A DNA stretch of 5,150 bases from DASUHT01 sp051955775 (GTDB lineage Bacteria > Actinomycetota > Thermoleophilia > Gaiellales > JAICJC01): NCBI GenBank assembly GCA_051955775.1, contig JBQCGJ010000150.1, positions 1 through 5,150 of the forward strand, written 5' to 3'. The translations under genes were made by a program, and so were the position numbers. Of this stretch, positions 1-4,984 are shown in pieces. How positions within the stretch are numbered: position 1 is the first letter of the stretch; every line of letters starts with the position of its first letter. The notes below the pieces were generated by a model. The model searched no databases. It saw nothing but the letters and a program-made list of their open reading frames with translations, and had not been told where the DNA came from.

Positions 1-274
1 CCTGCTGGTTGACGACGGGCTGGCCACCGGCGCCACCATGATCGCGGCCGCCCGCTGGGCACGGGAGGCGGGCGCAGGCCGGGTGGTGATCGCCGTGCCG
101 GTCGGCCCGCCGGAAACGCTCGACCTCCTGCGCCGCGAGGCAGACGCGGTGGTGGCGCTGCTGGCGCCGGACGAGATGATGGCCGTGGGCGCCTGGTACG
201 CGAACTTCGATCAGGTCACCGACGAGGCGGTGCTGGCGCTGCTGGACGATTCGCCCGCCGGGCCCGCCGTGTAG
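1..274 (+). CDS. Phosphoribosyltransferase domain protein (C-terminal part, 5' end outside window)
   Basis: The reading frame is open from the left edge (first full codon at 2) to a TAG at 272-274, giving 90 residues. It opens with LLVDDGLATGATM, the PRPP-binding loop signature of type I phosphoribosyltransferases (two acidic residues followed by a small-residue loop that holds the 5'-phosphate of PRPP). After it come an alpha/beta stretch with VVIAVPVGPPET and the tail motif AVGAWYANFDQVTDEAV, which resembles the stand-alone predicted phosphoribosyltransferases of the COG1926 type rather than a named purine or pyrimidine salvage enzyme. Substrate base is unknown. The ATG at 38 lies inside the PRPP loop and is not the true start. 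The gene converges on the minus-strand operon with about 15 bases between the two stop codons, so it is probably a separate transcription unit with no shown link to the operon. Confidence 0.85.
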   Translation, partial: LLVDDGLATGATMIAAARWAREAGAGRVVIAVPVGPPETLDLLRREADAVVALLAPDEMMAVGAWYANFDQVTDEAVLALLDDSPAGPAV

Positions 275-276
275 GT

Positions 277-296
277 ACGCCGGACGGCGTTACGCC
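277..296. terminator. Possible small bidirectional hairpin between convergent genes
   Basis: Two overlapping GC-rich inverted repeats lie here. The arms acgcc(g) and (c)ggcgt at 277-290 enclose a 2-4 base loop, and ggcgt-t-acgcc at 286-296 is a perfect 5-base-arm palindrome. They cannot form at the same time. The position fits a shared terminator: just after the TAG of the phosphoribosyltransferase and across the TAA of the minus-strand gene. There is no T-run on either side and the stems are short, and chance palindromes are common in GC-rich DNA, so this is weak. Confidence 0.25.
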
Positions 297-598
297 AATC
301 GGCGCAACGCGAGCTCACGGCCGGCCCGCGCCGCGATGGCCGCGAGCTCCCGGAGATCCTCGTCGTCCACCGCCAGCGCCGCGACCTCATAGCCACCGTC
401 CACGAACGCCAGCAGCTGGTCGACGACAGCCTCCAGCCAGCCGGCCCGAGGCGCCGCGGGCAGCCCCTGCGGCGGCAGCCCGACCACGCCCCAGCCGGCC
501 GCTGCCAGCTCGCCCAGGACGTCGGGCGATCCGGGGGGCGGGTTGATGACCCGGTCGGGCACCACCGCGACCCGCCGGGAGCGCGCGTCCTCAGCCAT
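290..598 (-). CDS. Small protein of unknown function, translationally coupled to the desulfidase-like gene
   Basis: This encodes 102 residues ending with TAA at 290-292. I do not recognise the family. The chosen start is the ATG at 598, because GGAGG (605-609) lies six bases upstream and the first eight bases overlap the end of the preceding gene (ATGGCTGA). The in-frame extension to 625 has no such support. The sequence alternates predicted strands and helices: VAVV at 10-13, a helix around 26-34, GVVGL at 37-41, a helix around 54-66, EVAALAV at 71-77 and a helix around 81-92. This suggests a small soluble Rossmann-like or flavodoxin/CheY-like alpha/beta fold. It has no cysteine, no signal peptide and no membrane segment. 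Residues 14-22 (PDRVINPPP) are proline-rich and could form a loop. It is the last gene of the operon; the tight overlap suggests it may assist or bind the TudS-like protein, which is inference only. Confidence 0.75.
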   Translation of the reverse strand: MAEDARSRRVAVVPDRVINPPPGSPDVLGELAAAGWGVVGLPPQGLPAAPRAGWLEAVVDQLLAFVDGGYEVAALAVDDEDLRELAAIAARAGRELALRRLA

Positions 599-1139
599 CT
601 GCGGCCTCCAGGGCATCGCCGACACGCCGAAGCTCCCGCGGCTCGTCGTAGTCGACCAGGTCCTGGCCGATGCCGACGGCGACGACGGTGACGCCGCGCT
701 CGGCCAGCATGCCGAGCAGGGTCTCGGTGAACAGGCCGCGGCCCGGCACGACCGGATAGTCGTCGGCCGATGGGCAGTCGGGCCGGCCGCCCCACTCGGG
801 ACCGGACGCCGTGAGCTCGACGCCCATGCTCGGGCTGCCGTCGATGCCGATCACGACCACCCGCGATCCGGCCTTTAGATCGGCCTGCATGTGCGCGGCA
901 ACAGGCTCGGCCAGGCGCCGGCAGTGCGCCCGATAGGCGGGCGTGTCGAACTGCTCGCGCACCAGCCAGAAGCGGCGGGTGCCGGCGAAACCCAGCTCCG
1001 GGCAGGGCATCTGGCGGATCGTGCAGCCACGCTCGCGAAGCAGCGCCACCAGCGGCGTGAACACGCCCCGGCAGCGCGCTCCGTCCTCGACCTTGGCGTT
1101 CGCGTTCAGCAGGCAGTGGGCGAGATAGCAGACCGTCAT
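591..1139 (-). CDS. TudS/DUF523-related putative desulfidase (CD3072-like)
   Basis: This encodes 182 residues. Landmarks match the TudS-related group: HCLLNANAKVEDGAR near the N-terminus (Cys9), QMPCPELGFAGTRRFW at 43-58 (Cys46), the EQFDTPAYRAHC segment around 62-73, VVVIGIDGSPSMGVEL at 94-109 and GGRPDC at 117-122. In TudS, a thiouracil desulfidase, three cysteines hold a [4Fe-4S] cluster whose free iron accepts sulfur from a thiocarbonyl substrate, without redox change. Here the first two cysteine positions are kept, but the usual SPSCG-type third position reads Met105. Cys4, 23, 39, 73 and 122 are other cysteines. The start is the ATG at 1139, whose first bases overlap the dehydrogenase stop (ATGA). 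No strong Shine-Dalgarno is seen, which fits translational coupling. The substrate is not known; neighbours suggest a thio-hydantoin-like or other thio-heterocycle. Family membership is fairly secure; activity is inferred. Confidence 0.8.
   Translation of the reverse strand: MTVCYLAHCLLNANAKVEDGARCRGVFTPLVALLRERGCTIRQMPCPELGFAGTRRFWLVREQFDTPAYRAHCRRLAEPVAAHMQADLKAGSRVVVIGIDGSPSMGVELTASGPEWGGRPDCPSADDYPVVPGRGLFTETLLGMLAERGVTVVAVGIGQDLVDYDEPRELRRVGDALEAADG
605..609 (-). promoter_or_regulatory. Shine-Dalgarno GGAGG for the small 3'-terminal gene
   Basis: On the minus strand GGAGG is followed by six bases and then the ATG at 598. It lies within the end of the TudS-like coding region. It decides the start of the 102-residue protein against the longer reading from 625. 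Confidence 0.7.
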
Positions 1140-2167
1140 TCGCGCACCAGCAGGATCTTGCCGACATGCCGGCGCTCGGCCATGTAGGCATGCGCGGCGG
1201 CCGCCTCGCGCATCGGGAAGGCGCGATCGACGGGGACGCAGATCCGGCCCTCCAGGGCCATCTCCAGCGCCCTGCGGATCTCCTCCGGCGTGGAGACCCG
1301 GAAGCCCAGGATGCTGTGGCCGTGCCGGAACAGGTCGATCACGTCCAGCCCCACCACCTCCCCCGCGTGCGCGCCACAGGTGACGAGCCTGCCGTCGTCG
1401 GCCATGGCCGTCATATGCTCGCCGAACCGCGGCCCCCCGGTGGTGTCGATCACCACATCAACTCCGCGCCCCCCGGTGGCGTCGTGCACCGCATCGGGGA
1501 TGGACGTGTCGCGGTAGCAGAACACCGTGTCCGCCCCCAGGTCGCGCACGGCGTCCGCCTTGGCCGCCGCGCCCACGGACGCGATCACCCGCGCCCCGCA
1601 CAGCTTCGCCACCTGCACCGCGGCGCCGGCCACGCCGCCCGATGCCGACGGCACCAGCACCGTCTCGCCGGCCCGCACGCCGGCCACCCGCGTGACCATC
1701 GACCAGGCGGTCGACACCACGCACTGGGCCGCGGCCGCGACTGGGAAATCGGCCTCTCCGCGCAGCGGGATGATCGCTCGGGCCGGCACCCGCACCAGCT
1801 CCCCGTAGCCGCCCCAGCAGTCGGTGCCGAACACCGTGAACCGCCGGCACAGATCGGGTCGCCACGAGACGCATGCGTCGCATGTGCCGCAGGCGTACTG
1901 CTGGTAGGCGGTGACGGGATCGCCGGGCGCGATCCCCTCAACCCGCGGGCCGACCTCGGCCACGCGTCCCGCGAACTCGGCGCCCAGCACCCATGGCATC
2001 GAGAACGGCCACCTCGACGTGCCCGCCCGGGAGTCGAGGTCGCTGTGGTTGACGCCGCAGGCGTGCACCTCCACCAGCACGTCCGCCGGGCCGCAGGCGA
2101 GCTCCGGCAGCTCCTCCCAGCGCATCATCTCGGGCCCGCCGTACTCCCGGAACACCGCCGCCCGCAT
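1136..2167 (-). CDS. Zinc-binding medium-chain dehydrogenase/reductase (alcohol dehydrogenase or quinone oxidoreductase-like)
   Basis: This encodes 343 residues, a normal length for MDR enzymes. The N-terminal GroES-like domain begins MRAAVFREYGGPE and contains ACGVNHSDLDSRAG (36-49), then LGAEFAGRVAEVG (61-73). A complete structural zinc lobe is visible: Cys93, Cys96, Cys99 and Cys107 (C-x2-C-x2-C-x7-C). The nucleotide-binding Rossmann domain carries SASGGVAGAAVQVAKLCGA at about 174-192, and the end HVGKILL is typical of the family. The catalytic-zinc His of the GHE motif is replaced (GAE at 62-64), as in many members of the NHxDL-type subgroup, so a catalytic zinc may be absent or differently held. 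NAD(P)H-dependent oxidation or reduction is expected; the substrate cannot be read. The start is the ATG at 2167, two bases after the racemase stop, with G-rich GGGGAG and GGGGG upstream. The longer in-frame extension into the racemase is a shadow. Confidence 0.88.
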   Translation of the reverse strand: MRAAVFREYGGPEMMRWEELPELACGPADVLVEVHACGVNHSDLDSRAGTSRWPFSMPWVLGAEFAGRVAEVGPRVEGIAPGDPVTAYQQYACGTCDACVSWRPDLCRRFTVFGTDCWGGYGELVRVPARAIIPLRGEADFPVAAAAQCVVSTAWSMVTRVAGVRAGETVLVPSASGGVAGAAVQVAKLCGARVIASVGAAAKADAVRDLGADTVFCYRDTSIPDAVHDATGGRGVDVVIDTTGGPRFGEHMTAMADDGRLVTCGAHAGEVVGLDVIDLFRHGHSILGFRVSTPEEIRRALEMALEGRICVPVDRAFPMREAAAAHAYMAERRHVGKILLVRE

Positions 2168-2169
2168 GC

Positions 2170-2904
2170 TCAGCCCCCGGTCTCCCCAAGCTCCTGCATG
2201 CCGGCGTATGGAATGGGCTCGGGCCACGCGTAGGCCCCCGTCTTGCTGGTGCGAAGACCGCACCGCCACAGCCCGAAGGCCAGCGTCGCGCCGAACGCCA
2301 CCCCGTCCACCGCCGGCACCCCCGCGCCGTCCTGCACCGCCGTCGCGGTGTCGGCCATGCCGCCGCAGGCCAGCACCAACGCCTCCGCCCCCTGCTCGGC
2401 CGCCAGCCGGCGGGCCAGCTCCACGATGGCCGAGGTGGTATCGGGGTGGGCCGCGCCCTGCTCCGCGACGGGGATGCCGAGCGGCGCCACCGCCACGCAG
2501 CGCGAGCGCAGACCGCGCCGCTCGAGCGCGTCCTCGAGCGCAGGCACGCCGCGCCGCAGCGTCGTCACAACAGCAAATCTGCTGGAGATCAGGGAGGCCG
2601 CGAGGTAGGCGGCCTCGCCGATGCCGACCACCGGCGCGTGCGCCAGCTCGCGGGCCGCATCCAGACCCGGATCGCCGAAACAGCTGATCAGGTACGCGTC
2701 CTGCTCCGGCAGCGCGCGCACGAGCTGCACGACCTCGGCGGCGGCCACTGCGGAGTCCGCCTCGCTCTCGATCGAGCTCGGGCCGCGGGCGGCGGTCACG
2801 GCTGTCACCTGACACCCCTCGGGCAGCGCAGTGCGGGCCACCTCACCCATCGAGTCGGTGTGCCGCTGATCGGTGTTGGGGTTGATCAGCCCCAGCCGGA
2901 ACAC
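2170..2904 (-). CDS. Asp/Glu/hydantoin racemase family protein (hydantoin or allantoin racemase)
   Basis: This encodes 244 residues, usual for the family. LGLINPNTDQRHTDSM at the N-terminus is the characteristic substrate-loop motif of hydantoin/allantoin racemases. RGPSSIES follows at 40-47. The two catalytic cysteines are present: Cys75 in SCFGDPG and Cys180 in ACGGM, one per pseudo-symmetric half, acting as opposing acid/base residues that invert the C5 stereocentre without cofactor. VVGIGEAA (92-99) and RFAVVTTL (109-116) are further family motifs. The start is GTG at 2904, giving the standard N-terminus; GTAGG lies about six bases upstream, a weak ribosome site. It is six bases after the amidohydrolase stop and two before the dehydrogenase start. 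Its role would be to interconvert enantiomers so that the stereoselective ring-opening enzyme next door can use both. Whether the ring is allantoin, a 5-alkyl hydantoin or a thiohydantoin product cannot be read. Confidence 0.88.
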   Translation of the reverse strand: MFRLGLINPNTDQRHTDSMGEVARTALPEGCQVTAVTAARGPSSIESEADSAVAAAEVVQLVRALPEQDAYLISCFGDPGLDAARELAHAPVVGIGEAAYLAASLISSRFAVVTTLRRGVPALEDALERRGLRSRCVAVAPLGIPVAEQGAAHPDTTSAIVELARRLAAEQGAEALVLACGGMADTATAVQDGAGVPAVDGVAFGATLAFGLWRCGLRTSKTGAYAWPEPIPYAGMQELGETGG

Positions 2905-2910
2905 ACGCGC

Positions 2911-4317
2911 CTACCCGGCCGCCGCCTGCTCCCGGCGGCGTCCCAGCGAGGGGTCGTCGTGGCACGACAGGAACCGCCCGGATCCCGGCTCGACCAGGAT
3001 CTCGCCGCCCGCGTAGACGGTCTCCCCGCGCACCAGGGTGCGCACCACGCGGGCCCGCACGCGGCGTCCGTCGAACGGCGACCACGGGTTCTTCGAGAAC
3101 TGCTGGCTGCGGGCGTCGACCACCCACTCAGTCTCCAGGTCATACAGCGCGAGGTCGGCGTCGGCGCCGGGCAGCAGCGAGCCCTTGCGGGGATACAGGC
3201 CGGCGATGCGGGCGGCGTTGGCTGACGAGAAGCGGGCGAACGCGTCGAGACTCATGCCGCGCCGGTGGTACGCCTCGTCCAGCACCAGCGGCACCGTCTC
3301 CTGCATCACCTGGCAGCCCAGCGGTGCGGCGAAAATGTCCTCCCAGCCCGGCTCCTTCTCCTCCAGCGTGTACGCGCAATGGTCGGACACCAGGCAGTCC
3401 GCAGTGCCGTCCAGCACCGAGCCCCACAGCCGCTCCACCAGCGGCCGGTCACGCAGCGCAGGGGCGCACATGCCGTACGGGCCGAGCCGCACCAGGTCGT
3501 CCAGGTCGAGCAGCAGGTGGTGCGGGCAGATCTCCATGGTGACGGGCCGGCCGGCCCGCTTCTCGGCGGCCACCAGCTCGGCGCTGACCGGGCTCGAGAC
3601 GTGCACGATCTGGATCCGCACCCCCACGTGGGCTGCCAGGAACAACGCCCGGTGCACCGCCTCCTCCTCGACAAATGGCGGCCGCGCCTCGTGGTGGGCC
3701 ATCGGATCGCGCCGGCCCTCGGCCCGCATCCGCTCGAGCCCAGCCTGCAGCAGGGAGTCGCTCTCGGCGTGCACCAGCACGAGCCCGCCGACCGCCTTCA
3801 CCTCGCGCATCCCGTCCAGGAACTCGGCGTCGGTCACGTTCGGATACGAAGGGTCGGAGATCGGCATGAACGCCTTGAACCCGCCCGCGCCCTCCCGCCA
3901 CTGGGCGGCGATCTCGGGGATCGACGGCGCGGTCAGCGCGCCCCACAGCCCGAAGTCGACGACCACCTTGCGCTTTGCCATCTCACGCTTCTCGCGGTAG
4001 AGCTGAGCGGTGGTCACCGGCGGATAGGTGAGCGGGTGCTCGATGACCGTGGTGATGCCGCCGGCGGCCGCCGACATGGTGCCGGTCGTGAAGTCCTCGC
4101 GCTCGGTGTGGCCGGGGTCCTCGAAGTGGGCGTGAGGGTCGATCGCTCCCGGCAGCACGACCAGCCCGGAGGCGTCGATCAGCTCGTCAGCCGGCGGCGC
4201 CGCGCCCGGCTCGGCAACGGCGGCGATGCGGCCGTCCTCGATCACCAGGTCGGCCGCAAGCACCCCCCGCTCGGTGGCCAGCGTGCCGCCTGCGATCACC
4301 GTCCGCGGGCCGCTCAT
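2911..4317 (-). CDS. Cyclic amidohydrolase, allantoinase/hydantoinase type
   Basis: This encodes 468 residues of the amidohydrolase superfamily (dihydroorotase/allantoinase/dihydropyrimidinase branch). All binuclear metal ligands are visible: His62 and His64 in DPHAHFEDPG, Lys148 in GGFKAFM (the lysine that is carboxylated), His183 in VHAES, His239 in VHVSS and Asp312 in SDHCAYT. Other family marks are ERxDF-like TEREDFTTGT (71-80), EICPHHLLLD (262-271) and the C-terminal SPFDGRRVRARVVRTLVRGETVY. It hydrolyses a cyclic imide/ureide such as allantoin, hydantoin or dihydropyrimidine; the lysine context and the SKNPWSPFDG tail favour allantoinase-like over dihydropyrimidinase-like. The start is the ATG at 4317, which overlaps the tetR stop (ATGA) and has GGAGG five bases upstream; the longer in-frame extension through tetR is a shadow. 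With the racemase and the M20 hydrolase it forms a ring-opening pathway. Exact substrate is open, so no gene symbol is given. Confidence 0.9.
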   Translation of the reverse strand: MSGPRTVIAGGTLATERGVLAADLVIEDGRIAAVAEPGAAPPADELIDASGLVVLPGAIDPHAHFEDPGHTEREDFTTGTMSAAAGGITTVIEHPLTYPPVTTAQLYREKREMAKRKVVVDFGLWGALTAPSIPEIAAQWREGAGGFKAFMPISDPSYPNVTDAEFLDGMREVKAVGGLVLVHAESDSLLQAGLERMRAEGRRDPMAHHEARPPFVEEEAVHRALFLAAHVGVRIQIVHVSSPVSAELVAAEKRAGRPVTMEICPHHLLLDLDDLVRLGPYGMCAPALRDRPLVERLWGSVLDGTADCLVSDHCAYTLEEKEPGWEDIFAAPLGCQVMQETVPLVLDEAYHRRGMSLDAFARFSSANAARIAGLYPRKGSLLPGADADLALYDLETEWVVDARSQQFSKNPWSPFDGRRVRARVVRTLVRGETVYAGGEILVEPGSGRFLSCHDDPSLGRRREQAAAG

Positions 4318-4952
4318 GCCGGCCTCCGGTCGTGCAGCATCCGCTCCACGAGGTCGCCCGGCACCCCCATCGCTGCCAGGTGAAGCACCAGGTGGCGGCG
4401 CCCCTCGGCCCACCGGCCGGACAGCCACGCCCGCAACCCGATGCCGTCGATCATGCGCGCCAGTGCGGTGGCCTCGACGTCGATGTCGATGTCCCCCAGC
4501 ATCCCGGCGGCGCGTGCGCGTGCGAGCACGCCGTGGATCTCGTGCTCCCACCGCGCGTCGGTCTCAATCAGGGTGGCCACGAACTCCGGCATCCTCCCGG
4601 CGTACGTCCACATCTCGGCCCACAGCCTCCACTCCGCGCGACGGCGTCCGTCCTCGGGCACCGCCAGCCGCACCAGCTCCTGCAGCTGCTGCTCCGCAGA
4701 CTCGGCGTGCGCCAGCCGCTCGCGCGCCTCGGCCAGCCACTCCTCGGAGGCCAGCATGAACGCGCCCCTGATCACCGACTGCTTGTCGGGGAAGTAGTGG
4801 CTGACGACCCCGGTGGTGAAGCCGCCCTCACGCGAGATGTCGCGCAGGGTGGTGACCTCGAGCCCGTTCTTCACGATCACGCGCAGGGCTGCCTCGCACA
4901 CCTCCCGGCGGCGTCGCTCAGAGCGCGTATCGGCTGTCGTGGCCTGCGTCAT
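4314..4952 (-). CDS. TetR-family transcriptional regulator (BetI-like C-terminal half)
   Basis: This encodes 212 residues. The N-terminal helix-turn-helix domain covers about residues 12-61: SERRRREVCEAALRVIVKNG, then TTLRDISREGGFTTGVVSHYF and PDKQSVI, the standard TetR recognition-helix region (Gly48-Val49-Val50-Ser51-His52-Tyr53-Phe54). The C-terminal ligand/dimer domain has tryptophan-rich EWRLWAEMW, typical of the BetI/TetR_C_6 type. The start is the ATG at 4952; a TTG at 4988 is also in frame but would overlap the upstream gene's stop and add an unusual leader. No Shine-Dalgarno sits at a normal distance from 4952. A 21-base inverted repeat spans the start codon, so autorepression is likely. 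Being the first gene of the close-packed set, it probably represses the amidohydrolase-racemase-desulfidase genes until an effector from the pathway binds. The effector is unknown. Confidence 0.88.
   Translation of the reverse strand: MTQATTADTRSERRRREVCEAALRVIVKNGLEVTTLRDISREGGFTTGVVSHYFPDKQSVIRGAFMLASEEWLAEARERLAHAESAEQQLQELVRLAVPEDGRRRAEWRLWAEMWTYAGRMPEFVATLIETDARWEHEIHGVLARARAAGMLGDIDIDVEATALARMIDGIGLRAWLSGRWAEGRRHLVLHLAAMGVPGDLVERMLHDRRPA
4323..4327 (-). promoter_or_regulatory. Shine-Dalgarno GGAGG for the cyclic amidohydrolase
   Basis: On the minus strand GGAGG is followed by five bases and the ATG at 4317. It lies inside the end of tetR and fixes the amidohydrolase start there, making it translationally coupled to the regulator. 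Confidence 0.75.
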
Positions 4953-4966
4953 AACCGTTGTGACGC
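4946..4966. promoter_or_regulatory. Candidate TetR operator, 21-base inverted repeat over the tetR start codon
   Basis: On the + strand the site reads gcgtcataac-c-gttgtgacgc. The two 10-base arms match at 9 of 10 positions around a single central base. Size and symmetry fit a TetR dimer site. It contains the tetR ATG (4950-4952) and starts just downstream of the extended -10-like element, so a bound repressor would cover the expected transcription start. I saw no second copy in the window. The role is inferred from symmetry and position. Confidence 0.6.
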
Positions 4967-4971
4967 GGCCT

Positions 4972-4980
4972 ACCTTACCA
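4972..4980 (-). promoter_or_regulatory. Candidate extended -10 promoter element for tetR and downstream operon
   Basis: On the minus strand TGGTAAGGT fits an extended -10 (TGn then TAnnnT). Transcription would start around 4964-4966, leaving an mRNA leader of only about a dozen bases before the ATG at 4952, consistent with the lack of a well-placed Shine-Dalgarno. No good -35 lies at the right distance; a perfect TTGACA (4983-4988) sits too close to pair with this -10, and no clear -10 is found 16-19 bases after it. Confidence 0.35.
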
Positions 4981-4984
4981 ACTG

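Noticed and set aside
211..1191. Minus-strand open frame (326 codons) in another frame over the TudS-like and small genes
   Set aside because: Its translation is Arg/Gly/Ala-rich and motif-free, while the competing frames carry family motifs, Shine-Dalgarno sites and coupled starts.
1166..2233. Long plus-strand open frame (355 codons) opposite the dehydrogenase gene
   Set aside because: It lies antisense to a gene with clear MDR motifs, has a low-complexity His/Arg/Pro-rich translation and no family motif; long antisense frames are expected in GC-rich coding DNA.
2168..2815. N-terminal extension of the dehydrogenase frame through the racemase gene, suggesting a fusion
   Set aside because: The extension is an Arg/Gly/Ala-rich shadow over a clear racemase; the MDR N-terminus MRAAVFREYGGPE starts exactly two bases after the racemase stop.
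3265..4383. Long plus-strand open frame (372 codons) opposite the cyclic amidohydrolase
   Set aside because: Antisense shadow of a gene whose metal ligands are all visible; composition is His/Arg/Gln-biased with no recognisable domain.
4318..4551. N-terminal extension of the cyclic amidohydrolase into tetR
   Set aside because: The extension has no domain, while the ATG at 4317 has GGAGG five bases upstream and gives the normal family N-terminus.
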